A stretch of DNA of 64,000 bases from Borrelia hermsii DAH (GCF_023035675.1 NZ_CP073136.1:62001-126000), one strand, 5' to 3'; positions 1-8,968 are shown, numbered from the stretch's first letter. Translations and numbers: made by a program. The notes: generated by a model not told the origin, from the letters alone.

Positions 1-773
1 GAATAAAAATTACCATAATCTTCAATCTCAAAACTTTCAGTCTCAAGTCTCTCTCTTAAATCAGAATCAAGTTTATCAACATTAACAAAGAGAACATTCT
101 TATATCTTTCACTTCTAGCAATAAATAAAAAAGCGTAAAACAAAGCCGATGATTCAATATCTAAACCTCTTAAATTTAAAAGCCAAGCTATTTCATCCAG
201 AGAGCTTACAATACAAAAATCAATTGCCTTTTCTTCTAATCTTGCATTAACTCTATCGAGTTTATCTGTTCTTTTATCGTTTTTTTGAGCCTCACTCAAT
301 TCAAATATTTTACTACCTTCCAAGACAGGTCTACCTTGCCAAATTTTAGAAACTAAATCTTCATGCAAGATCTCAATCTCTGTATGTCTACAATTTTTAA
401 TCAAATCGTTATAAAGCTTTATACTAACATCTTCAGCATAAATTCCAAGCCTTAAGCCCTTAAGATTTGTATTTATGTAACTAAAAATATCCGGATACCC
501 CTTAACTCCAAGCTTCATCAATTTAAACTCAGTTCCTTCAAGTTCACTTGATGCCTGTAAAAAATACCTACCATCTGTAAAAAGCACTGCATCTGTTTCT
601 GTAACAATCACCGTCCCAGCACTTCCTGTAAATCCTGTAATAAATTCACGAACATTAAATCTAACATGAGAATATTCACTCATATGTGGATCATAGCTTG
701 CTATCAAATATGCATCTATCTCGCTCTTCCTCATCAAATTTCTCAAAGATAATATTTTTGTACTAATTTCCAT
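1..773 (-). CDS. pepP: Xaa-Pro aminopeptidase (aminopeptidase P), N-terminal part
   Basis: Reading leftward from ATG at 773, about 257 codons stay open to the window edge, so the C-terminal metallopeptidase domain lies outside. The visible part is the creatinase/prolidase N-terminal domain: motifs FTGSAGTVIVT and LFTDGRYFLQA in the first 80 residues are typical of aminopeptidase P (peptidase family M24B), which removes an N-terminal residue preceding proline. The ligand residues for the metal site cannot be seen here. The start has a good AAGGAG ribosome-binding site about 10 bases upstream. It is divergently transcribed from the HAD gene at 893, with a striking inverted repeat between them. 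The role is probably turnover of imported peptides in the cytoplasm (inference from family and from the peptide dependence of Borrelia). Confidence 0.9.
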   Translation of the reverse strand, partial: MEISTKILSLRNLMRKSEIDAYLIASYDPHMSEYSHVRFNVREFITGFTGSAGTVIVTETDAVLFTDGRYFLQASSELEGTEFKLMKLGVKGYPDIFSYINTNLKGLRLGIYAEDVSIKLYNDLIKNCRHTEIEILHEDLVSKIWQGRPVLEGSKIFELSEAQKNDKRTDKLDRVNARLEEKAIDFCIVSSLDEIAWLLNLRGLDIESSALFYAFLFIARSERYKNVLFVNVDKLDSDLRERLETESFEIEDYGNFY

Positions 774-810
774 ATAAGCAAGCTCCTTAGACTTTAAAAA
801 GTAACTTTTA

Positions 811-866
811 TTTGATTATAACAAATAATTCAATTTTAAAAAATTTCCTTATTTGTTATAATCAAA
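811..866. promoter_or_regulatory. Divergent promoter pair inside an 18-bp perfect inverted repeat
   Basis: The 18 bases tttgattataacaaataa at 811-828 recur as an exact reverse complement at 849-866, separated by 20 bases. Each arm carries the same extended -10 box, TGTTATAAT: at 854-862 on the + strand, facing the HAD gene, and at 823-815 on the - strand, facing pepP. Predicted transcripts would start near 869 (+) and 808 (-), giving short leaders that contain good ribosome-binding sites (AAGGA at 881-885 for the + gene). No clear -35 boxes are seen. The arms may simply be two identical promoters back to back, or a protein-binding operator. Confidence 0.6.
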
Positions 867-892
867 CTTAATAGAAAAAAAAGGAAAAAAGT

Positions 893-1783
893 ATGAAAAA
901 TATTAAGGCTGTTGTTTCTGATCTTGATGGCACACTTCTGCTCTCAAATATCCAAATAGGGGCTTTTAGTGAGCTTGTAATAACAAAACTAATTAAAGAA
1001 AACAAGAAGTTTATTATTGCAACAGGAAGAAGTAAAAATGAAATAATACCTCTTATAGAGAACTTAAGCTCACATGTTTCATTTTTTATAACATTAAATG
1101 GAGCAAGAGTCTACAATAACCAATGGCAATTAATAAGCAGGTATGATCTCTCTTCTGAGATTGTAAATGAGATTTTAAACCTCAGAGAAAGCAAATACAA
1201 GGACATACCTCATTTTTTACAAAAATCTGAAGATATAGACGAAAAGCTTTACGCTGACAACATCACTAAGAATGCCATTAATAATATGTTTGAAAAACAT
1301 GAACTATTAAGAAAACACAAATACATAGAACATGAGCTAAAAGATATAAGCATAAAGTACCATGAAATCAATAACTTTAGAGAATTTAAAAATTTTAACA
1401 ATATAGCAAAGATTCTATTGTTGCATCATGAAGAAGCACAACTAATAAAATATGAAGCAATAATTTTAGAAAAATATAGAAAAGAAATAAATGCTTATTT
1501 ATCGACACCACATTCACTTGAGATTGTTAACAGCAGAGTTTCAAAGGGAAATGCATTAAAAGATGTTCTTCAAAGCATCAACATTAATTTAAATGAAGTA
1601 ATTGCCTTCGGAGATGGGTTTAATGATGTTGACATGCTAGAAAATGTAAAAAAAGGATTATTAATGGGTAATGCAAATTATAGATTAAAGAAAATGCTAT
1701 CGTATTTAGAAATAATAGACACTAATGACAATGAAGCTGTTGCACATTACATTAATGACAACATTTTAGAAGACCCTGTATAG
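893..1783 (+). CDS. Cof-type HAD-superfamily phosphatase
   Basis: 296 residues. HAD motif I is at the N-terminus (SDLDGTL, residues 9-15, with the nucleophile and acid Asp at 10 and 12), motif II is the ATGRSK segment near residue 43, a conserved Lys lies in VSKGNAL, and motif IV is GDGFNDVDML near residue 241. The length and the insertion between motifs II and III (cap type C2) are those of Cof-like hydrolases, which dephosphorylate sugar phosphates, nucleotides or flavin/PLP-type phosphoesters; the substrate cannot be read from sequence. The start is fixed by AAGGA 8 bases upstream. The gene ends 12 bases before the M29 aminopeptidase, so the two are probably cotranscribed. Confidence 0.9.
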   Translation: MKNIKAVVSDLDGTLLLSNIQIGAFSELVITKLIKENKKFIIATGRSKNEIIPLIENLSSHVSFFITLNGARVYNNQWQLISRYDLSSEIVNEILNLRESKYKDIPHFLQKSEDIDEKLYADNITKNAINNMFEKHELLRKHKYIEHELKDISIKYHEINNFREFKNFNNIAKILLLHHEEAQLIKYEAIILEKYRKEINAYLSTPHSLEIVNSRVSKGNALKDVLQSININLNEVIAFGDGFNDVDMLENVKKGLLMGNANYRLKKMLSYLEIIDTNDNEAVAHYINDNILEDPV

Positions 1784-1795
1784 CAAGGATATAAT

Positions 1796-3034
1796 ATGAA
1801 GAAAGACTTAATAAAATATGCAGAGCTCATTATATTAAAAGGAATCAACTTGCAAAAAAATCAATGCGTGCTCATTACAGGTTCAATTGAAAATTATGAA
1901 TTTTTAAGAATTCTGGCACAAAAAGCTTATGAACATGGAGCAAAATATGTAGAATTAAACATTGAAGACGCTGATATTTTAAAAACTAGATTAAAATCAT
2001 CACCAGAAGATCTCTTAGAGTTTATTCCAGATTTTAAGCATAAATTTTTTGAAGAAATGGTAAATGAAAAATGGGCAAAGATACGAATTGATAACACAGA
2101 AAATTTAGACGCATTAAAAGATAATGACAGTAAAAAAATATCAAAATACTTTAAGGCACTAAGTCTAGCATCAAAAAAATTTTCAAGTGCAATAATGAAT
2201 AACGAATTAGCATGGTGTACGGTTTGTGCTCCCGGGCCAAAATGGGCTGCAAAAGTCCTAAATAAACCTGAATGTCAAAAAACATTAGAAGAATTTTTTG
2301 ACATTCAAAAAAAAATCATGTTACTCGACTCAGAAAATCCAATAAAGGCCTGGGAAGATCATGGAAAAAAACTTCATCAAAGATGTGAAATCCTAAATAA
2401 ACTCAAATTAGAAAAAATGATCTTTAAAAATAAGAAAACAAATCTAGAAATATACCTTCTAGAAAATTCTATTTGGACAGGAGGAAGTGAAAAAGTAAAA
2501 GGAACAGATATTGAATTTAATGCTAATATGCCTACTCAGGAAGTTTTTACAACTCCAAACTATAAAAAAACAAATGGAATCATGCATGTCACCCGTCCAA
2601 TAACGGTACTTGGAAACCTAATAACCGGAATATGGTTAGAATTCAGAGAAGGAAAAGTAATCAACTTTGGATGTGATGATGATCAATCAAGAAACATATT
2701 AAAAAGACATATAGAAACTGACATACAAGCACAATATATAGGTGAAGTTGCACTAGTAGACAATAGCTCTCCAATATATCAAAGCGGGCTCACGTTTTAC
2801 AGCATACTATACGATGAAAATGCAAGTTGCCACATTGCCCTAGGCAATGCCTATCCCTCTTGTTTAAGCAATGAACAAGAACTTAAGAGTGATGATGCAA
2901 AATTAGATTACGGCTGTAATGTCTCTTTAATTCATACAGACTTTATGATTGGCAGTAATGACATAAATGTTATTGGCATTGACAAATCAGATAAAGAACA
3001 TACAATAATACGAAATGGACAATTCGTAATATAA
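1796..3034 (+). CDS. Aminopeptidase II, M29 (thermophilic aminopeptidase) family
   Basis: 412 residues, full length for family M29 (AmpS/PepS/aminopeptidase T). The family-typical segments are visible: NAMPTQEVFTTP-like stretch (NANMPTQEVFTTPNY, around residue 243), which contains a catalytic/metal Glu, EFREGKV, and the C-terminal cluster IALGNAYP ... IHTDFMIGS with the metal-binding His and Asp. These are cytoplasmic, two-metal aminopeptidases acting on short peptides. It follows the HAD gene by 12 bases (AAGGA precedes the start) and precedes the DUF212 gene by 17, so it sits in one transcription unit with them. Together with pepP it suggests a local peptide-salvage pair, though they are on opposite strands. 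Confidence 0.88.
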   Translation: MKKDLIKYAELIILKGINLQKNQCVLITGSIENYEFLRILAQKAYEHGAKYVELNIEDADILKTRLKSSPEDLLEFIPDFKHKFFEEMVNEKWAKIRIDNTENLDALKDNDSKKISKYFKALSLASKKFSSAIMNNELAWCTVCAPGPKWAAKVLNKPECQKTLEEFFDIQKKIMLLDSENPIKAWEDHGKKLHQRCEILNKLKLEKMIFKNKKTNLEIYLLENSIWTGGSEKVKGTDIEFNANMPTQEVFTTPNYKKTNGIMHVTRPITVLGNLITGIWLEFREGKVINFGCDDDQSRNILKRHIETDIQAQYIGEVALVDNSSPIYQSGLTFYSILYDENASCHIALGNAYPSCLSNEQELKSDDAKLDYGCNVSLIHTDFMIGSNDINVIGIDKSDKEHTIIRNGQFVI

Positions 3035-3051
3035 AACGGAGTAATCAAATC

Positions 3052-3519
3052 ATGATAAAAGAGTTATTCATAAATGACCTTTTCTTATCTTGTTTCGTTT
3101 CAGGCATTGTTGCACAAATGATTAAATATATTATTCAAGCAATGAAGACAAAAAAAATAAAACTAAATCCAAAATATCTTTTAAAAAGCATATTCTTAGA
3201 AACAGGGGGCATGCCTAGCAGCCACTCTTCAACAGTAACAGCTCTTGCAACATCAATATTAATAACAGAAGGAATAAATACTAATTTTATTATTGCTCTG
3301 GCTTTTGCATTAATAACAATAAGAGATTCATTTGGAGTTAGGTACATGGCAGGGGTTCAAGCAGAATACCTAAACACTTTGTCAGAACAATTAAAAATGA
3401 AAGTCAAAATTGAACCTTTAAAAATCAAAGTGGTGAAGGGGCACAAAAAAAAGGAAGTATTTACAGGAATACTTATTGGAATAATTTCTGCATGGACAAT
3501 ATGTAATCGAATAATATAA
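3052..3519 (+). CDS. Divergent PAP2-family (DUF212) membrane protein
   Basis: 155 residues with hydrophobic segments near residues 5-30, 75-95 and 135-152. The motif GGMPSSHSSTV (around residue 52) matches the PSxxSH active-site motif of acid phosphatase/vanadium haloperoxidase-type enzymes, and the overall length and KYLxxxGGMPSSHS arrangement are those of the DUF212 (divergent PAP2, YuiD) family. A lipid-phosphatase role is possible but unproven; several family members lack a demonstrated activity. It lies between the M29 peptidase and a membrane lipoprotein-like gene, all codirectional with short gaps. Confidence 0.8.
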   Translation: MIKELFINDLFLSCFVSGIVAQMIKYIIQAMKTKKIKLNPKYLLKSIFLETGGMPSSHSSTVTALATSILITEGINTNFIIALAFALITIRDSFGVRYMAGVQAEYLNTLSEQLKMKVKIEPLKIKVVKGHKKKEVFTGILIGIISAWTICNRII

Positions 3520-3540
3520 ACAACAAATTAAAAGGGAAAA

Positions 3541-5010
3541 ATGAACCTACTAAAGTTTTTACATACATTGCTAATACTATTGCTAATCTCTTGCAATATG
3601 GCAAAATTTGGAGATTATAAACCACTATATTTCAAAGGAGAAAAAGATTTAAAAACCGCAAATGACTACATAAACGCATTAGGATACAAAACAATATCTG
3701 AATATACAACAAAGGTAAATATATTAGACTTTCCCGACTTCAAAGAGATAACAATAGACAAGCTAATTCATCTTAATGACCATGATCTCAGGAAAGATCC
3801 ATTTTTAAAAAAACTTCCTAACTTATTTAATATAGGAACCAAAAAAATACTCTATGTCGAATCAACATTCACCAATAGCGATCTTAAGAAACTAAAGCAC
3901 GATCAAAATATTGAAGCAGAAATGCACTCATTTAACTACAAGACTAAAATTAAATATTTTTCAAGCATAACATTCATAGTAATCATAACACTTTTATTAA
4001 TATTAAACATCAAATATGCACCCTTTATAATCCTTTTTCTAATAAGTTCATGTACCATCTTCATATTTAGCGACGAGATATTATATTTTTATCCTTTAAC
4101 TATACTCTCTTACTTATTATTTACATTAATCGACAATTTTAATAAAAATTACAATAAAATATACCTACGGAATATCAGCTTTACAGTATTAATTGATAAA
4201 ATCAAAATTCCAATATTTCTATTTTTATTCATAGTATTGTACTTTATTGTGATCATTAACTTTCTAACCACCAATCTTGAGGCACTTCTTATTATTTTTG
4301 TATCAATATCAACACTTTGCATTTTCTTAATATTCACTTGGATAAAAACTGAAAGCAATTTCAAACACACATTCCTATCTTTAATTGAAATAAAAGAACG
4401 AAAACGAGAAACAAAAATTCTAAAATTCAAGATCCTCATATACATAATGTTATTTATAGCTTCATTAATGCCATTTTTTTATGCACAAAATATACTTAAT
4501 TCTTATGAAAATTTTAATTATCTCTACAGCAAAAAATTAAACTATTTTGACTATTTAAATCCCAACAATATTTACTTAATGGTGGGATATAATGAAGAAA
4601 TTCCAAACATTGTAGGTTATATGTATCATATATTTTACCAAAATGAGCTTAAATACAAAAGCACATCTCAGTATGGAAAAGTAAACACAAATGTAAGAGA
4701 GGACTATTTTGCAATAGAAAACAACAAAATAACCATCAATCCAAAAACTATATACAAGGTAGACAAAGAATTTATATCTAAAAACCTTAATAAAGAACTC
4801 TCAAGATTATTCTTAGAAAATGAAAATCCAATCTTAATATACAAAGAAACGCCCACTAATATTACAATCAATAAAGATAATTTTACAATTTTATTCACTC
4901 TTTCATTCCCATTTTTCTTATTGCTATTCCTATTTAAAGCAATAAAATTTACAATTCTTTTAAACATGAGTGAAAAAAACTATAAAAAATATATTAGAGG
5001 AATCCTTTGA
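3541..5010 (+). CDS. Unrecognised multi-pass membrane protein with lipoprotein-like N-terminus
   Basis: 489 residues that I cannot assign to a family. The N-terminus looks like a lipoprotein signal (hydrophobic stretch ending in LLLISC, Cys at about 18), followed by a hydrophilic domain of about 115 residues, then roughly six hydrophobic helices between residues 135 and 320, a second hydrophilic domain of about 120 residues, and a final helix near 450-470. Its stop codon overlaps the start of the RnfC-RnfD-like gene (TGATG), and that gene overlaps the RnfA-like gene, so the three are very likely translated together and may form one membrane complex. The function is unknown; it does not resemble RnfB, RnfG or RnfE as far as I can see. 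Confidence 0.75.
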   Translation: MNLLKFLHTLLILLLISCNMAKFGDYKPLYFKGEKDLKTANDYINALGYKTISEYTTKVNILDFPDFKEITIDKLIHLNDHDLRKDPFLKKLPNLFNIGTKKILYVESTFTNSDLKKLKHDQNIEAEMHSFNYKTKIKYFSSITFIVIITLLLILNIKYAPFIILFLISSCTIFIFSDEILYFYPLTILSYLLFTLIDNFNKNYNKIYLRNISFTVLIDKIKIPIFLFLFIVLYFIVIINFLTTNLEALLIIFVSISTLCIFLIFTWIKTESNFKHTFLSLIEIKERKRETKILKFKILIYIMLFIASLMPFFYAQNILNSYENFNYLYSKKLNYFDYLNPNNIYLMVGYNEEIPNIVGYMYHIFYQNELKYKSTSQYGKVNTNVREDYFAIENNKITINPKTIYKVDKEFISKNLNKELSRLFLENENPILIYKETPTNITINKDNFTILFTLSFPFFLLLFLFKAIKFTILLNMSEKNYKKYIRGIL

Positions 5011-7325
5011 TGTCTAACTTAAAAACACTAAAAATAAAAACAAAAAGGCAGTATAAAGTAAATATAAATGAAATCCAAATGCCTGAATGTGTTTTAATTC
5101 CACTAGAAATAGAAAATTCAAAGTCTACAATATATATCATTGAAAATCAAAGAATCTCAGAAGGACAAATATTGTCAAAAAATAAAAATGCAGAGCTATA
5201 CACATATGCTCCAATATCTGGGACAATAGAAAAAATATATATCGCTAATTTTCCAAATGAACATCAATTAAAATCAGCATTAATAAGATTTCACGGGAGA
5301 ATCAAAAATGAACAAGAATGCTCAGTTGAGGAAGAATCAAGAGAAAAAACACTAGAAAAGTTAATTCGACTAGGAATCCCATGGTTTAATGAACATTCAT
5401 TATTTCAATATGTAAGTAAATGTAAAAAAATAGATAAAATGATTTTATTAATAAATGGAAAAGATCCATTTACAAATATCTCAGAAATATTAATAAAAGA
5501 AAAATTAAATGAAATTATTTACGGCTTTGAAACAATCGACAAAATATTTAAATGCAAAGAAATACTAATAGTACTCAGCAACTATAACCTAAAAAAAGAA
5601 CTTGAAACCCTAAATATCTTTAAAGACAAAAGATTAAAAATTAAATTAATTCCCAATATTTCATATCCATATTCAAATCATGAAATGATAATGCACTTCT
5701 TATATAATGAAGAGAGCACAAAAAATAACATAAACCCAAATAAAAATATACTTTTAGCCAATGTTGAAGACCTTTATAACGTGTACAACACTCTCAAAAC
5801 AAACTCTCCTTATAAAGAAAAGTTTATAACCATAAACGGCAATCAAAAAATACAAAGTAAAATAATCAAAGTCAAAATTGGAACATCTATTCAACAAATA
5901 ATAAATGAAGATATTGATACAAAAAAATATGACGTATTTCTAAACAATCCAGCAAATAAGATTAAAATAAATAATCTCAATACACCTATAACAAGAGATA
6001 TATACAGCATTACAATATTAAGAAAAAAATCAATATTTAGTAAAATAAAACTCTTAAAAATACCCAGTTTTTCACCGCTATATATGGAAGAAATTATTTT
6101 GTCAAAAATTAAGGATAACAACAATCTTGTCAATAAAAAATTACAATGCCTTCAATACACTGAAACTGAAATAGAAGATGAAATAAACAAAGTAAAAAAA
6201 GAAATAAAGGAAAAAATCCTAAATCTGGGCCTCAACAATGAACCAATATACACTGAAAATAATTTAAAAGATATCTATTTAACTATTATTTTAGCCTTAA
6301 TGCCCAGTTTAATATTCTCTTTTACAAATAACGTAAAATTTTTAATTGATACATTCATATTGACAATCACGAGCTTGTGCTTATACATCCCAATAATGTT
6401 AAAATCCAAACATAAATATCTCTCTTTCTTCATATATACTGCATTAATTATCAGTATAATCTTACCTTTAAATTTATCCATCATGTTAAAAATAATGGCA
6501 CTATTTTTCACATTTTTAATATTCTTTTATTTCTCAAAGCTTTCCAAATTCCTTGTAAACCCCATATTAATTTCATTTATGTTTTTATTAGTCAATTTCC
6601 CATCAAGCTTTAAGCAAACATATTCTAAGGAACTCTCAAGACAAGAAGATATAATTCCTACTTGGCATAAAATAATTCATCAAAATCCAAACATTCAAAA
6701 TTTAGAAAGCTTAAAAGGATTTAAAAGACATGAAAACAAGCACATTGATATGATTGAAAAATTTATAAATGACAAGATATTATCTCATCTAAATATAATG
6801 ATACCAAGATTTCACATTGAAACCCTGTTTGGGCTACAAAACGAAAAATATTTATCCCCCATTCTGATTTATATTGGTTTTTCATTTATTCTTGGAAAAT
6901 TCATTATAAATAAATTAATACCACTATCTTTTTATGCAAGTCTGCTACTAATTGCCTATACATCAAAAAACTTTGGTCTCTACAGTTATATAAGTTTTGA
7001 TATGTTAACTCTAATAATGTCACCAATTCCAATGATTTTAGTATTTGCAATGGGAACAGAACTGCAAATAGCTCCTCCCTTTAAATTTGAACAAATACTT
7101 TATGGACTTACATTATCTCTAGTATATTTTATAACATTAAGCTATATTCCACTTGAAACTTTATCAGCTGTAATATCCATTTTCATACTACAGGTAAGTT
7201 CAACATTAATAAAAAGATATAGCTTAACATTTCAGATTAAAAAAATCTTGCATCATTTAAGCATGAATAAAGCAAAAGTAATAGAACATAAAAACGACAA
7301 TGGAGAAGAAATTATAAAATTATGA
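5010..7325 (+). CDS. Fused RnfC-like and RnfD-like protein lacking Fe-S motifs
   Basis: 771 residues from ATG at 5010 (a TTG at 5007 is possible; AGAGG lies upstream of both). Residues about 65-77 (YAPISGTIEKI) resemble the barrel-sandwich domain of RnfC, residues about 115-235 align by eye with its Rossmann-like part, and about 250-300 (NVEDLYNVYN ... VKIGTSIQQII) with the NVGT..RIGTP soluble-ligand domain. No CxxCxxC ferredoxin motifs follow. From about 420 to 740 there are eight or more helices like RnfD: LTIILALMPSLI (LLALLPAL in RnfD), KFLVNPILISFMFLLVNFP (NPAxVGRAFLLxSFP) and FAMGTELQIAPPFKFEQIL (FFMATDPVTSP). The RnfD flavinylation motif is not visible. Membrane protein; family relation inferred by eye, redox function doubtful. 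Confidence 0.7.
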   Translation: MSNLKTLKIKTKRQYKVNINEIQMPECVLIPLEIENSKSTIYIIENQRISEGQILSKNKNAELYTYAPISGTIEKIYIANFPNEHQLKSALIRFHGRIKNEQECSVEEESREKTLEKLIRLGIPWFNEHSLFQYVSKCKKIDKMILLINGKDPFTNISEILIKEKLNEIIYGFETIDKIFKCKEILIVLSNYNLKKELETLNIFKDKRLKIKLIPNISYPYSNHEMIMHFLYNEESTKNNINPNKNILLANVEDLYNVYNTLKTNSPYKEKFITINGNQKIQSKIIKVKIGTSIQQIINEDIDTKKYDVFLNNPANKIKINNLNTPITRDIYSITILRKKSIFSKIKLLKIPSFSPLYMEEIILSKIKDNNNLVNKKLQCLQYTETEIEDEINKVKKEIKEKILNLGLNNEPIYTENNLKDIYLTIILALMPSLIFSFTNNVKFLIDTFILTITSLCLYIPIMLKSKHKYLSFFIYTALIISIILPLNLSIMLKIMALFFTFLIFFYFSKLSKFLVNPILISFMFLLVNFPSSFKQTYSKELSRQEDIIPTWHKIIHQNPNIQNLESLKGFKRHENKHIDMIEKFINDKILSHLNIMIPRFHIETLFGLQNEKYLSPILIYIGFSFILGKFIINKLIPLSFYASLLLIAYTSKNFGLYSYISFDMLTLIMSPIPMILVFAMGTELQIAPPFKFEQILYGLTLSLVYFITLSYIPLETLSAVISIFILQVSSTLIKRYSLTFQIKKILHHLSMNKAKVIEHKNDNGEEIIKL

Positions 7326-7891
7326 GAAATAGTTTAATAATGTATTTGTTAATAAATAATCTGTTATTAATACACTTTATTGGAATTGAAGACATAAAGA
7401 TAAAAGATAATAAGACATTATCAAAAAAGTACTTAATCATAATGATAACTTCTCTATTAATTTACTCGGGTCTTTTTTATGTCTATAAATTATTTAAAGA
7501 TCATAACTTATTATTTATAATACCAATTATATATATAACATTGATCTATATGCTAACGATAGTGCTAAAAATATTAAATAATATCTTAATTGCTTACAAC
7601 AACAAATCAAAATATTCAAACGATTTTCTTCTATCTAATAGTAGTTTAATTGCAATAACATTCTTTGCTCTAGATAAAAGTCATAACTTTTTAGAAGGAA
7701 TCAATATACTCATTTTGTCTTCACTTAGCGTCCTAATAGCCCTCATATTAACAATACTAATAAAGAAAAATTTTGAAAAAAGATTAAAATCAAAAATATT
7801 AGCTAATGAAACAACTTATTTCTTTATAATGTTCATTTTATCTTTAATTCCAAATATAATTATACTAATAAATAATAGTGAGAGTTTATAA
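7322..7891 (+). CDS. RnfA/RnfE-like membrane protein without the cluster cysteines
   Basis: 189 residues, six hydrophobic helices, the size of RnfA/NqrE (about 190). Residues 9-22 (LLINNLLLIHFIGI) match the RnfA start (VLVNNFVLVxFLGLCP), and 117-150 (DKSHNFLEGI ... IKKNFEKRL) match NxxxNHNFxES ... SMRERI. Where RnfA has Cys in FLGLCP and TNCAV, this protein has IGIED and SNSSL, so both ligands of the intramembrane 2Fe-2S site are gone; the protein has no cysteine. The gene overlaps the preceding RnfC-RnfD-like gene by 4 bases and its stop overlaps the prfB start (TAATG). It presumably partners the fused protein in the cytoplasmic membrane. Confidence 0.68.
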   Translation: MRNSLIMYLLINNLLLIHFIGIEDIKIKDNKTLSKKYLIIMITSLLIYSGLFYVYKLFKDHNLLFIIPIIYITLIYMLTIVLKILNNILIAYNNKSKYSNDFLLSNSSLIAITFFALDKSHNFLEGINILILSSLSVLIALILTILIKKNFEKRLKSKILANETTYFFIMFILSLIPNIIILINNSESL

Positions 7892-8968
7892 TGAAAGAAA
7901 AAATAAATGAACTTTTGGAAGAAATTCAAAATGTCTGGGGGAAGCTTTGACAAAGATAAGCTCAAGACACAACTTAAAGAATATGAGAAACAAATAAATA
8001 ACGAAAATTTTTGGAATGATAATAAAAAAGCGCAAGAAATTCTTAAAAATCAAAATATTTTAAAAGCTAAAATTGAACCTTGGGAGGACTTAATATTTAA
8101 ACTCCAAGACTTAAGAGAACTCTGCGAAATCGCAGAGAGCGAAGAAGACACAATACTACTTGATAAAGATATTAATAAACTAAAAGAACAGTATAAACAT
8201 CTCTTAACAATATCTTATTTTAAAGAAGATATTGATATAAGTAATGCGTTTTTGACAATACACTCTGGAGCAGGTGGAACAGAAGCCTGTGATTGGGTTA
8301 GCATGTTATATAGAATATACCTAAGATACTCTGAGAGACGTGGATATAAAACTGAACTTATAGACTTACTTGAAGCTGAGGGGGGCATTAAATCTGTTAC
8401 AATTGAAATAAAAGGAAAATATGCTTATGGATTTTTAAAAAGTGAAATAGGAATACATCGTCTTGTAAGAATTTCTCCTTTTGATGCTGCAAAAAAGAGA
8501 CACACATCTTTTGCATCTGTTTTCATTGATCCTGTAATTGATGATAAAATTGAAATAATAATTAAACCAGAAGATATTAGGGTAGACACATATAGAGCCT
8601 CAGGAGCAGGGGGGCAACATGTCAATAAAACATCATCAGCTGTTAGAATTACCCATCTTCAAACGGGCATAGTAACTCAATCTCAAACTGATAGAAGTCA
8701 GCATAGAAATAAAGAGCTAGCAATGAAAGTATTAAAATCAAAACTTTATGAACACTACAAAGCACTAGAACAACAAAAAAGTAAATCTAAACAAGAGGAG
8801 AAAAAAGATATATCTTGGGGAAATCAAATAAGATCTTATATCTTTCAACCTTATACCCTAGTAAAAGATCACAGAACAAAATTTGAAAATCCAAATATTA
8901 TCTCTGTTATGGATGGAAACATTGATAACTTTATAGAAGAATATCTCAAATGGAAAAATCTAAGTTAA
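7891..8968 (+). CDS. prfB: Peptide chain release factor 2, with programmed +1 frameshift
   Basis: RF2 promotes hydrolysis of peptidyl-tRNA at UGA and UAA. Translation starts at ATG 7891 and meets an in-frame TGA at 7948-7950 after 19 codons; a +1 slip at CTT (7945-7947) continues in the next frame with GAC at 7949, giving about 358 residues. The slip site CTTTGAC is preceded by GGGGG, the internal Shine-Dalgarno-like element of the classic RF2 autoregulatory frameshift. The GGQ motif (SGAGGQHVNKTSSAVRITH, around residue 240) is intact. The SPF tripeptide of RF2 appears as SPFDAAKKRH. The end overlaps the next gene by 19 bases. Confidence 0.95.
7937..7951 (+). promoter_or_regulatory. prfB +1 frameshift site
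   Basis: The sequence GGGGGAAGCTTTGAC contains a G-run (7937-7941) as internal ribosome-binding site, a CTT slip codon and the in-frame TGA that RF2 itself reads. When RF2 is scarce the ribosome slips one base to read GAC. This is the standard autoregulatory arrangement of bacterial prfB. Confidence 0.93.

Noticed and set aside
8425..8625. Open frame opposite prfB
   Set aside because: It lies entirely within the conserved RF2 sequence on the other strand and has no independent signal; the same holds for the many other antisense frames over real genes.
7907..8968. prfB beginning at the ATG at 7907
   Set aside because: That reading frame begins inside the frame-0 leader; the frameshift signal and a full-length RF2 from 7891 explain the sequence better.
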